A DNA stretch of 64,000 nt from the NCBI GenBank assembly GCA_963828215.1, contig CAWHFO010000065.1:1-64000 (forward strand). Reading direction: 5' to 3'. Below the pieces are notes generated by a model, which saw nothing but the letters and a program-made list of their open reading frames with translations, was not told the DNA's origin and did no database searches. Shown piece after piece: positions 17,914-26,541 of this stretch (the stretch's first letter is position 1; each line of letters starts with the position of its first letter). The position numbers and the translations under genes were made by a program. Source of the stretch: CAVTJL01 sp963828215 (GTDB lineage Bacteria; Pseudomonadota; Alphaproteobacteria; Geminicoccales; Geminicoccaceae).

Positions 17914-18430
17914 CGGCCTTCTCCCTATTGCAGCCAGGGATGTTACGTCTGTAGCCGGGGCTGCGATGTGACGAGCGTTACATCGGCGGTCAGGAGCCGC
18001 TCCGCAGCGCTGTCACCGGAATCGACCCCGCGCAGCGCCGAGCCCCCGTCCCACCGAAGCCCGGCAAAGGGGTGCGGTCCAGGAACCCTCGCCGGGATTG
18101 GCCGCCCGTCTTAGCACCGGGGAAGATGTCAAGGAGATTGGCGACAGGGGCCGCGCCGAGACTTCCTTATTGAACCGGAGAGAAGCGGCTCGGCAGTTGA
18201 AGCCGCACAGTCAACGCAGCGCCGCCGGACGGGCAGGCGAGTTCCTGCTCCATGGTGGTTAAGACATGTTCATAGTGACGTACCGCTGTCGGCCTGATGC
18301 TGTTGGTTAAGGATCGGTGAAGGAGGGAGAACGGGCTCGCGGTCCCCGAGGCGGGCGCCGCCACGGCGGCCCGGAGCCCTGATCCCCGATCGAGCGCCGG
18401 CGCCGCCCCGAGACAAAGGGGGTAACGCGC
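17914..18430. other. intergenic stretch without a convincing gene
   Basis: These 517 bases separate the minus-strand Ntn-hydrolase operon from the plus-strand GNAT-like gene, so promoters for both should lie here. The long open frame on the minus strand (to 18167) is a shadow with no family features. Near the left end are two similar words, GATGTTACGTC and GAGCGTTACATC, which could be half-sites for a regulator. I see no clear promoter. Confidence 0.4.
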
Positions 18431-19165
18431 GTGGCAGCATCCGAAGACGACAGCGGCCTCATGCAGCTGGCGGTCGATGCCATCACCGACCGTCTGGGCG
18501 AGCTCGGTCTGACCCTGGTGGTCGAGCCCGATTTCGAGCGGCTTCGTGGCTTCCTCGCCAGCAGGGGCGGTTTCGTCAATCCGTCCTTCGACCCGACCGT
18601 GAGCGACCTCGGGAGCGGCGACTTCTGGCTGGCCGCCCTGGATCCCACCGGCCGCATCGTCGCCTCGAGCGCCGAGCGCGTGCTCGAGACGGACGATCTG
18701 GGCGAGCTCGTGGCGACCGGCAGGCTCTGGTACCGACAAGGCTTCGCCGGCCACTACGACGTGGACCGGGTGCCGGTCCTGAGCACCCGGCAACGGCTTT
18801 GCGGCCGGCTCAGCCATTCGGGCTCGACCTTCGTCGACCCGTCCTGGCGCGGCCGCGGCCTCGCCATGTATCTGGCCTATCTCTCTCGCGCGATCTCGTT
18901 CCGCAACTCGGGCTGCGTGGCCAACACCGGGTTCGTCCGCCACAGCCTCTACGTCAGCCCCGTGCCGACCTCGTCCTACGGCTACGTCCATGTCGAGAAG
19001 ATCCTGGACGGCTACTTCCCGCCGCAGCACGGTTCCGAGATGCTCTATCTCTGCTGGATCGAGCGGGGGGAGTTCCTGGCCAAGGTCGAGGAGCTGCCCC
19101 ATCACGACCGTTATCCCGTTCACCTCGGCCGGGGCGCTTCCCGGCCCCAGCCGGCACCGGGCTAG
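18431..19165 (+). CDS. GNAT-like (N-acyltransferase fold) protein
   Basis: The protein has about 244 residues. The segment FVDPSWRGRGLAMYLAYLSRA resembles GNAT motif A, where a backbone loop of R-G-x-G type binds the CoA pyrophosphate. A beta strand FWLAALDPTGRIVASSAERV before it fits the fold. The substrate is unknown. The GTG at 18431 follows AAAGGGGG; an ATG at 18461 is a possible later start. Its last codons overlap the stop of the minus-strand gene at 19162, a convergent 4-base overlap. Confidence 0.6.
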   Translation: MAASEDDSGLMQLAVDAITDRLGELGLTLVVEPDFERLRGFLASRGGFVNPSFDPTVSDLGSGDFWLAALDPTGRIVASSAERVLETDDLGELVATGRLWYRQGFAGHYDVDRVPVLSTRQRLCGRLSHSGSTFVDPSWRGRGLAMYLAYLSRAISFRNSGCVANTGFVRHSLYVSPVPTSSYGYVHVEKILDGYFPPQHGSEMLYLCWIERGEFLAKVEELPHHDRYPVHLGRGASRPQPAPG

Positions 19166-19671
19166 CGTCCCCGGAGTGTTCCAGGGACCGAGTTGACCGG
19201 TACGGGTCGGAGGCGCGTGACGGCCAGGATCTCGCGGACCCGGATACCATCGTCCGCGAGCGGGAGCAGCAGGTGCCGATAGGTCTCGATGAGGCCGCGG
19301 GCCTCGACCGTCAGCTCCTGATAGAGGGCCGAGCCGGTGAAGCGCACGCTCGCGAGATCGTTCTGGAGAAGCTCGCCCAGCCGTGTGCCGGCGATCATCC
19401 GATCCGGCGCGGCCCGTTCCGGCGGCGGCTCGGCCTCCGCCAGGGCGTCGAGCCGGCCGAGCGGCCAGCGCCGCTCCCGGCCCTGCTCGGCGACCTCGAC
19501 CCAGAGCACATCGGGCACCAGCAGGCGAAACTCCGGCGTGTCGACGTCGGCCCGCGCGGGAAGCAGCCCTCCCTCGCGGCGACCGTGCCAATAGCGGTAC
19601 GCCAGGTCGAGCGCCGGCTCCTCGCCGCTCAGCACGCGCAGAGGCAATGATCGCTTCAGTAGCCAGCGCAT
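19162..19671 (-). CDS. PAS_5-like domain protein
   Basis: The protein has 169 residues. YWHGRREGGLLPARADVDTP, then FRLLVPDVLWVEV, and later MIAGTRLGELLQNDL with the C-terminal helix region are in the order expected of the short alphaproteobacterial PAS_5 proteins, which have one PAS domain and no output domain. The role and ligand are unknown. The ATG at 19671 is the first with a family-like start (MRWLLKRSLPLRVL); the frame is open further but in low-complexity sequence. It is convergent with the GNAT-like gene and divergent from the CLC gene. Confidence 0.6.
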   Translation of the reverse strand: MRWLLKRSLPLRVLSGEEPALDLAYRYWHGRREGGLLPARADVDTPEFRLLVPDVLWVEVAEQGRERRWPLGRLDALAEAEPPPERAAPDRMIAGTRLGELLQNDLASVRFTGSALYQELTVEARGLIETYRHLLLPLADDGIRVREILAVTRLRPVPVNSVPGTLRGR

Positions 19672-19985
19672 CGGGCCGTTCCGACCTCGTCTCGACGTTT
19701 CCTCTGCCGGCGCACCGCCGGTCGACCCCGGATGGACAGGAGTCGACCGCGCTGCCCGACTGGCAGTTATACTCCGCCCGCAGCGTAAAGCCGGCATGAA
19801 GGCGGGCGCCATTGGCGCTCGGAACGTAGCCCGGTGCGGCCCGCCCTGGAGCCCCGCCAGTCCGGGCCTCGCCGCGGGCCTTGCGCAGGGCGGCCTCGCG
19901 GGGTAAGCGACCCCCGCCGGCACTGCCGGGGACCGCATTCCTCGCGTGCGACACGGCGACCCTGCGCACCGACGAGGCACCTGGC

Positions 19986-21401
19986 GTGGCTCACTCCACC
20001 CCCGACAGTCGCCGCCCCGGGGACCCGAAGAGACCGAGGATCCGACGGCTCCTCATCGGGCCGCCGTCCGAGTGGCGCCACTATATCATCGCGGGTGCGG
20101 TCGGGACGTCGGTCGGCATCATCGGCACGGTGTTCCACGTGACGGTGAGCCACCTGCTCGGCTGGCCGGCGGTCCTGGCCGGGATGCTGCACGGCCCGGC
20201 CCTGGTCGTCGCGGCGATGCTCACGGCCGGAGCGCTGGTGACGGCCTCGCTGGCTCTGGTCCGCACGATAGCGCCCGAGGCGGCGGGCAGCGGCGTGCAG
20301 GAGGTCGAGGGGGCGATCGAGGGCCTGCGCTCGGTGCGCTGGCAGCGGGTCCTCCCGGTCAAGTTCTTCGGCGGCATCCTGGCGCTCTCGTCGGGCCTCG
20401 TGCTCGGGCGCGAGGGGCCGACCATCCACATCGGGGCATCACTCGCGGAATTCTTCGCTCATTGGGGACGCCTCGGTGATCTCGATCGCAAGGGGCTGCT
20501 GGCCGCCGGGGCCGCCGCCGGCCTCGCTGCCGCCTTCAACGCGCCGCTGGCCGCCGTCCTCTTCGTCCTCGAGGAGACCCGCCGGCAGTTCCCTTACACC
20601 TTCCGTGCCTATGTGGGCGTCATCATCGCCTCGAGCATGAGCGCCCTGGCCGTCGAGAGCCTGAGCGGCACCTCGCCCGATCTGGCGATGGATCCCGTGA
20701 AGGCTCCGCTGTGGCTCATTCCGGCATTTCTGCTTCTGGGCGCGGTCGTCGGCGCGCTCGGGGTCGTTCTCAACGCGGCGCTGATCGGCGCGCTCGAGCG
20801 GATGGACCGCCTGCCACCCATCGGCTCCTACCTCTTCGCCCTGGGCGCCGGCCTCCTCGTGGGGCTCCTCATCCTCTATCTGCCGAACGCGACGCGGGGC
20901 GGCGACGATCTGGTGGTGTCGCTGATCCGCGCCAATCACACCCTCGGTTTTCTCACCGTCCTCCTGCTGGTCCGGTTCGTCATGTCGGCGGTGAGCTACG
21001 CGAGCGGTGTGCCGGGCGGCATCTTCGCACCGATCCTGTCCCTGGGGACGGCCGCCGGCCTGACCTTCGGCACGGTCGTGGCGATGGTGTTTCCCGGGAC
21101 GCCCGACATTCCGGCAGCCTGCGCGGTGGCGGCGATGGGCGCGCTGTTCTCGGGCTCGGTGCAGGCCCCGCTGGTCGGCACGGTTCTCGTGCTCGAGCTG
21201 ACGGGCACTTACGATCTTACCCTGCCCGTGCTCGTCGCCTGTGGGACTGCCCATTGGGTGGCCCAGCATCTGGGCGGGCAGCCCATCTACGAGCAGCTCC
21301 TCGAGCGGACGCTGCGCCGCGCCGGCCACCCCGCGGCAGCCCGGCATCGGTCGCCCACCGGGCTGGCGGCCGTCCCGCCGCCCACGGAGTCCCCGACCTG
21401 A
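19986..21401 (+). CDS. CLC-family chloride channel / H+-Cl- antiporter
   Basis: This is a membrane protein of about 471 residues with many hydrophobic spans. The CLC filter motifs are clear: GSGVQEVEG (usual GSGIP region), GREGPTIHIGA with the gating Glu, and GVPGGIFAPILSLG (usual GxFxP). No C-terminal CBS domains are present. The start is probably the GTG at 19986, with GAGG about 10 bases before it; the open frame begins at 19881 but the early part is not conserved. Family members move chloride or fluoride in exchange for protons; the ion is not certain here. It is followed 125 bases later by uvrD. Confidence 0.9.
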   Translation: MAHSTPDSRRPGDPKRPRIRRLLIGPPSEWRHYIIAGAVGTSVGIIGTVFHVTVSHLLGWPAVLAGMLHGPALVVAAMLTAGALVTASLALVRTIAPEAAGSGVQEVEGAIEGLRSVRWQRVLPVKFFGGILALSSGLVLGREGPTIHIGASLAEFFAHWGRLGDLDRKGLLAAGAAAGLAAAFNAPLAAVLFVLEETRRQFPYTFRAYVGVIIASSMSALAVESLSGTSPDLAMDPVKAPLWLIPAFLLLGAVVGALGVVLNAALIGALERMDRLPPIGSYLFALGAGLLVGLLILYLPNATRGGDDLVVSLIRANHTLGFLTVLLLVRFVMSAVSYASGVPGGIFAPILSLGTAAGLTFGTVVAMVFPGTPDIPAACAVAAMGALFSGSVQAPLVGTVLVLELTGTYDLTLPVLVACGTAHWVAQHLGGQPIYEQLLERTLRRAGHPAAARHRSPTGLAAVPPPTESPT

Positions 21402-21526
21402 GACCCCTTGCCCCGCACCCCTCGTAGGGCCGGCGGTCCCGTCCGCCCTCCCGGTTGCCGTCGCCGGCGGCGGGGGGCATATGGGGGCGGCCGGGCCGTC
21501 GCCCGGCCCCGGAGGAACGCGCCCGC

Positions 21527-23762
21527 GTGTCGACAGAGATCGAGCGCCCAGCTCTATCGGCCCATCTGGAGGGGCTCAATCCCGAGCAGCTGGCTGCCGT
21601 CACGGCGCCGGACGGGCCCCTGCTCGTACTGGCGGGTGCGGGCACGGGCAAGACGCGGGTCCTGACCACCCGCATCGCGCACCTGATGGTCACCGGCCGG
21701 GCCCGGCCGGGCGAGATCCTGGCCGTCACCTTCACGAACAAGGCCGCGCGCGAGATGGCGGGGCGCGTCGAGCGGCTGATCGGCCGGGGCGTGCAGGGCA
21801 TGTGGCTGGGCACGTTCCACGCCATCGGCGTGCGTCTTCTTCGCCGCCATGCCGAGCTGGTGGGCCTCCGGCCGAGCTTCACGATCCTCGACACCGACGA
21901 CCAGCTCCGGCTCGTCAAGCAAGTGATCCAGGGCGCCGATCTCGACGAGAAGCGCTGGCCGCCGCGGTCGCTCCTGGGCCTGATCCAGCGCTGGAAGGAC
22001 AAGGGCTGGCGCCCGGACCAGGTGCCGGCCTCGGAGGTGGGCGATTTCGCCTTCGGCCGAGGGCTGGCTCTCTACGAAGCCTATCAGAGCCGTCTTTTGA
22101 CCCTCAATGCCGCCGATTTCGGCGACCTGCTGCTGCACGGTCTGACCGTGCTGGGCTCCACCCCGGACCTGCTCGGGGACTATCAGCGGCGCTTCCGGGC
22201 GATCCTGGTGGACGAATACCAGGATACCAACGTCGCACAGTATCTCTGGCTGCGCCTCCTCGCTCAGGCGCGGAAGAACATCACCTGCGTCGGGGACGAC
22301 GACCAGTCGATCTACTCCTGGCGGGGTGCCGAGGTCGGCAACATCCTGCGCTTCGAGCAGGATTTTCCCGGTGCCGCGGTCATTCGGCTCGAGCGCAACT
22401 ACCGCTCGACCGGCCACATCCTGGGTGCCGCGTCAGGGCTCATCGCCCGCAATCGAGCACGGCACGGCAAGACGCTCTGGACCGAGGACGACCTCGGCCA
22501 GCGCCTGCGCATCGCCGGGCTCTGGGACGATCAGGAGGAGGCGCGCTGGATCGGTGACGAAATCGAATCCTGGCAACGGAGCGGCGGCAGGCTCGCCGCG
22601 GCGGCCGTCCTCGTGCGGGCCTCCTTCCAGACGCGGGCGCTCGAGGAGCGCTTCATCCAGATGGGACTGCCTTATCGTGTGATCGGCGGCCCCCGCTTCT
22701 ACGAGCGCCAGGAGATCCGGGACGCCATCGCCTATGTCCGGCTGGTCTGCCAGCCGGACGACGACCTCGCCTTCGAGCGGATCGTCAACACGCCCAGGCG
22801 AGGCATCGGCGATGCGGCGGTGCGGGCGCTGCACGGGCTGGCGCGGAGCGCGGGCGGGAGCCTCGTTCGGGCCGCGCGCGGCCTCGTCGAGACCGACGAG
22901 ATCGGCGCCCGGAGCCGTGGAGCGCTGCGCCAGTTCCTGACCATGCTCGACCATTGGCGCTCTCGAGCTCGCGGAGCGGATGCCGCGCGAGCTGGTCGAG
23001 CTGGTCCTCGACGAGTCGGGCTATACCGAGATGTGGCAGAAGGAGCGGACCCCCGACGCCGCGGGCCGGCTCGAGAATCTGAAGGAGCTCGCCAAGGCGC
23101 TCGAGGAGTTCGAGACGCTGCCCGGCTTCCTCGAGCATGTGAGCCTGGTGATGGACAATGCCGCCGATCCGGATGCCGACATGGTGAGCGTCATGACGCT
23201 GCACGGGGCCAAGGGGCTCGAGTTCGACACCGTCTATCTGGCCGGCTGGGAGGAGGGGCTCTTCCCCAACCAGCGGGCGCTCGACGAGGGCGGCAGCAAG
23301 GCGCTCGAGGAGGAGCGGCGGCTGGCCTATGTGGGCATCACCCGCGCCCGCCAGCGCTGCACCATCTCCTTCGCCGCCAACCGGCGGCTCTACAATCAGT
23401 GGTCCTCCTCGATCCCGTCGCGGTTCGTCGAGGAGCTGCCGTCGGCGCACATCGACCATCTCGAGCGCAACCCCTCCATGCGCCCCGACCGGGAGGCGAT
23501 GCTGGACGACGCCCCGTTCGCGCCGCTGCCCAGCCGCTTCCGTTCGCGACGGGCCGAGCTGGCCCGGGTGATCGATGGCAAGGCCGACATCCTGACCGTA
23601 AGGCCCGCCGCGCCGAGCGGCAGCTTCGCGATCGGCCAGCGGATCTTTCACGACAAGTTCGGCTATGGCCGGATCGAGGCGGTCGAGGGCAACAAGCTCG
23701 AGATCGCCTTCGAGAAGGCCGGGCGGAAAAAGGTGATCGACAGCTTTGTCGAGTCGGCATGA
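21527..23762 (+). CDS. uvrD: UvrD/PcrA-type DNA helicase, broken by one +1 insertion
   Basis: This is a superfamily 1A 3'-to-5' helicase for DNA repair and replication restart. Motifs in order are LAGAGTGKTR (Walker A), VTFTNKAAREM, VDEYQDTN, CVGDDDQSIYSWRGA, LERNYRSTG, then VMTLHGAKGLEFDTVYLAG and LAYVGITRAR. The C-terminus has the GQRIFHDKFGYGRIEAVEG Tudor-like segment of PcrA/UvrD. The frame changes near 22961 and one extra base explains it. The start is a GTG at 21527, 9 bases after GGAGGAA. The stop overlaps the prmA start as ATGA. Confidence 0.93.
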
Positions 23763-24670
23763 CAGGTGACCTGGGTGGCACGAGTGTCTGGCGTGTGAGC
23801 TTCGGCGCTCCGGCCGGGGCGATGCCGGCCCTCCTCGAGGAGCTGGAGGGGGTGGCGGAGAGCGTCGCCATCTTCGAGGACGAGGTGGGGCCGGACACCG
23901 AGACGATCTCCTGGCGAGTCGATCTTCTGTTCGACGTGCGTCCCGAGATCGCCGGACTGCGCTCCCGGCTCGTCAGGCTCTGCCGGCGGCACGGCTTTGC
24001 GCCCAACGGGCTGTCGCTGACTTCGGTGGCCGAGGCGGAGTGGCTGCGGGCCACCGCCACACGGACGCCGCCGGTCCGGGTCGGTCGGTTCGTGGTTCAC
24101 GGCAAGAGCGCCGCCGACGAGGTCGGGCCAGATGCGCTGCCGGTCCAGATCGAGGCCGGGCTGGCCTTCGGCTCGGGCGAGCATGCGACGACGCAGGCCT
24201 GTCTCGCGGCGATCGGCCGGATCGCCGGGCGGCATCGGGTTGCCCGCGTGCTCGATCTCGGCTGCGGCTCGGGCGTCCTGGCGATCGCCGCGGCCAGGCG
24301 CTGGCCGGCGCGGGTCGTGGCCGCGGACAACGACCCGGTCGCGGTGCGCGTCGCCGCCGAGAATGCCAGGATCAACGATGTCGCAGGCCGCGTCCGCTGC
24401 GTCCTGAGCGACGGCTGGTCGAGCCGGGAGGTCCGCCGCCGTGGACCCTACGACCTGGTGCTCGCCAACATCCTGGCCGATCCCCTGTGCCGGATGGCCC
24501 GGGACCTCGGGCGGCACTTGGCGCCAGGGGGCCAAGCGATCCTTTCCGGCTTTCTAGATCGGCAGGTGCAGGTCATCGTCGGCGCGCATGCCCGCTTCGG
24601 GCTGCGGCCGCTCCTGCGGATCGATCGGCCGCCCTGGGTCGCCCTGGTGCTGCGCGCCGGGGGCCGATAG
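23759..24670 (+). CDS. prmA: ribosomal protein L11 methyltransferase
   Basis: PrmA trimethylates ribosomal protein L11 using S-adenosylmethionine. The protein has 303 residues. The SAM site VLDLGCGSGVLAIAA begins at about residue 164, preceded by the family segment LAFGSGEHATT and followed by the motif LVLANILADPL. The N-terminal third is the substrate-binding domain. Its ATG overlaps the uvrD stop by 4 bases. Confidence 0.93.
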   Translation: MTGDLGGTSVWRVSFGAPAGAMPALLEELEGVAESVAIFEDEVGPDTETISWRVDLLFDVRPEIAGLRSRLVRLCRRHGFAPNGLSLTSVAEAEWLRATATRTPPVRVGRFVVHGKSAADEVGPDALPVQIEAGLAFGSGEHATTQACLAAIGRIAGRHRVARVLDLGCGSGVLAIAAARRWPARVVAADNDPVAVRVAAENARINDVAGRVRCVLSDGWSSREVRRRGPYDLVLANILADPLCRMARDLGRHLAPGGQAILSGFLDRQVQVIVGAHARFGLRPLLRIDRPPWVALVLRAGGR

Positions 24671-24688
24671 GCTCCGTCGCTCCGGCTG

Positions 24689-24717
24689 TTGCATGCCGGC
24701 AGACCCTTCGATATAAG
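24689..24717 (+). promoter_or_regulatory. sigma-70-type promoter for rpmI-rplT
   Basis: TTGCAT (24689-24694) and TATAAG (24712-24717) are 17 bases apart, a good match to a housekeeping promoter, and lie 59 bases before the rpmI start. A leader of about 50 bases would remain in the transcript. Confidence 0.6.
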
Positions 24718-24776
24718 CCTCGGGCTTTCGGCGCGCCGGGTCGACCTTGGTGGGCGCCCATTGGAGCTTTTCCGTT

Positions 24777-24977
24777 ATGCCCAAGATGAAGACCAAGCGC
24801 AGCGCCGCGAAGCGCCTCTCGTTCACCGGCACCGGCAAGGTGAGGTTCAACCACGCCTATCACCGGCACAACCTGACGAGCCGGCCGAAGAAGGCCAAGG
24901 CGCAGCATCGCAAGGCGGCCTATCTCACCGCCGGCGACGCCGTGCTGGCGCGCTACATGCTGCCCTACGGCGGCTGA
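24777..24977 (+). CDS. rpmI: 50S ribosomal protein L35
   Basis: The protein has 66 residues and is very basic. The start MPKMKTKRSAAKRLSFTGTG and RHNLTSRPKKAKAQHRK are standard for L35. The start ATG at 24777 was chosen from the family N-terminus; the open frame begins 30 bases earlier. It is followed 29 bases later by rplT. The usual infC gene is not upstream; prmA is there instead. Confidence 0.97.
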   Translation: MPKMKTKRSAAKRLSFTGTGKVRFNHAYHRHNLTSRPKKAKAQHRKAAYLTAGDAVLARYMLPYGG

Positions 24978-25006
24978 CGGCACGGACAGGATCGAGGGAC
25001 AGCGTC

Positions 25007-25366
25007 ATGGCTCGAGTGAAGCGCGGCGTTACATCGCACGCCCGGCACAAGAAGGTTCTGGAGCAGGTCAAGGGCCATCGCGGCCGGCGCAGCACCTGCA
25101 TCAGGACCGCCAAGCAGTCGATGGAGAAGGCGCTCCAATACGCCTACCGCGACCGGCGGCAGAGGAAGCGCGACTTCCGCGGGCTCTGGATCCAGCGCAT
25201 CAATGCGGCGGTGCGCGAGGAGGGGATGACCTACGGAAACTTCATGCACGGCCTCAAGGAGGCCGGCATCGAGGTCGACCGCAAGGTCCTGGCGGATCTG
25301 GCGGTACGCGACCGCGCGGTATTCTCGAGCTTTATTCAACAGGCGGCGGCCGCCCTTCAGGGTTGA
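25007..25366 (+). CDS. rplT: 50S ribosomal protein L20
   Basis: The protein has 119 residues. MARVKRGVTSHARHKKVL is the typical L20 opening, and the RNA-binding helix RDRRQRKRDFRGLWIQRINA is present. L20 is needed early in large-subunit assembly and in many bacteria represses its own operon; the leader here is short and I see no clear pseudoknot. A terminator follows the stop. Confidence 0.98.
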   Translation: MARVKRGVTSHARHKKVLEQVKGHRGRRSTCIRTAKQSMEKALQYAYRDRRQRKRDFRGLWIQRINAAVREEGMTYGNFMHGLKEAGIEVDRKVLADLAVRDRAVFSSFIQQAAAALQG

Positions 25367-25386
25367 GGCTGCGCCTCGGCCGATGG

Positions 25387-25410
25387 AAGGGGGCCTCCGG
25401 GCCCCCTTTT
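25387..25410 (+). terminator. intrinsic terminator between rplT and pheS
   Basis: GGGGGCC (25389-25395) pairs with GGCCCCC (25400-25406) across a 4-base loop and is followed by TTTT. It lies 21 bases after the rplT stop and 50 bases before pheS. It may simply end the ribosomal transcript or may partly regulate pheST by read-through. No Phe-rich leader peptide is visible. Confidence 0.75.
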
Positions 25411-25461
25411 GCTGTGGACTTCGGCCCTGGGCCGGATTGGCGATCGGGAAGCGGGCGTGTC

Positions 25462-26541
25462 ATGGACAGCGAGCTCGAGGCGCTGAGGTCGGAGATCCTG
25501 GGCCGGATCGGCGGGGCGGCGGACCTTCGCGCCCTCGACGAGGTGCGGGTCGCAGCGCTCGGCAAGAAGGGCCGCGTCACCGAGCTCGTGAAGGGGCTGG
25601 GCAAGGCGGCACCAGAGGATCGCCCGCGGCTGGGCCAAGCCTTCAACGCGCTCAAGCGCGATCTCGAGGAGCAGCTCGACCGTCGCCGGGCCACCCTGGC
25701 GGAGGCGGCGCTCGGCGCCCGGCTCGTCGGCGAGCGGCAGGATGTCACGCTGCCGGCCCGCGAGCGGCCCGAGGGCCGCATCCATCCGGTGAGCCAGGTG
25801 ACCGAGGAGATCACGGCGATCTTCGCCGATATGGGCTTCGGCGTGGCGGAGGGGCCGGACATCGAGGACGACTGGCACAATTTCCAGGCGCTCAACATTC
25901 CGCCGGAGCATCCGGCCCGCCAGATGCACGACACCTTCTATCTCGAGGCGGAGCAGGACGGACGCCCGCTCCTGCTCCGTACGCACACCAGCCCGGTCCA
26001 GATCCGGACCATGCTGGCCGGTCCGCCGCCGCACCGGGTCATCGTGCCCGGCCGCACCTACCGGCGCGATTCCGACATGACCCACACGCCGATGTTCCAT
26101 CAGGTCGAGGGCCTGCTGATCGATCGGCACGCCCATATGGGTCATCTCAAGGGCTGCCTGATCGACTTCGTCCGCGCCTTTTTCGAGCGGGACGGCATCC
26201 CGGTCCGATTCCGCCCGAGCTATTTCCCGTTCACGGAGCCCTCGGCCGAGATGGACGTGGGCTGCCGGCGGACCCGCACCGAGCTCATCGTCGGAGAGGG
26301 TGACGACTGGCTGGAGATCCTCGGCTGCGGCATGGTCCACCCCAACGTGCTCCAGGCGGTGGGCATCGATCCGGACGAGTGGCAAGGCTTCGCCTTCGGC
26401 ATGGGCATCGACCGCGTGGCGATGCTGAAATACGGCATCCCGGATCTTCGAACCTTCTTCGAGGCCGACCTCCGCTGGCTCCGGCACTACGGCTTCCCGC
26501 CGCTCGACGTGCCCACGACCTACGGAGGGCTGTCCCGATGA
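25462..26541 (+). CDS. pheS: phenylalanine--tRNA ligase alpha subunit
   Basis: PheS carries the catalytic core that charges tRNA-Phe. The protein has 359 residues. Motif 2 is GRTYRRDSDMTHTPMFHQVEG-like, RFRPSYFPFTEPSAEMD follows, and motif 3 is AFGMGIDRVAMLKYG. The N-terminal coiled-coil arm (about 1-85) that grips tRNA is present. The start at 25462 was chosen from the family N-terminus MDSELEALRSEIL. Its stop overlaps the pheT start as ATGA. Confidence 0.97.
   Translation: MDSELEALRSEILGRIGGAADLRALDEVRVAALGKKGRVTELVKGLGKAAPEDRPRLGQAFNALKRDLEEQLDRRRATLAEAALGARLVGERQDVTLPARERPEGRIHPVSQVTEEITAIFADMGFGVAEGPDIEDDWHNFQALNIPPEHPARQMHDTFYLEAEQDGRPLLLRTHTSPVQIRTMLAGPPPHRVIVPGRTYRRDSDMTHTPMFHQVEGLLIDRHAHMGHLKGCLIDFVRAFFERDGIPVRFRPSYFPFTEPSAEMDVGCRRTRTELIVGEGDDWLEILGCGMVHPNVLQAVGIDPDEWQGFAFGMGIDRVAMLKYGIPDLRTFFEADLRWLRHYGFPPLDVPTTYGGLSR

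Noticed and set aside
18167..19969. A 600-codon minus-strand frame
   Set aside because: Its composition is biased and it covers the GNAT-like gene antisense; no domain is visible.
21527..24670. A UvrD-PrmA fusion protein
   Set aside because: The single long frame only exists because of the insertion near 22961; the helicase ends at 23762 and prmA starts at 23759.
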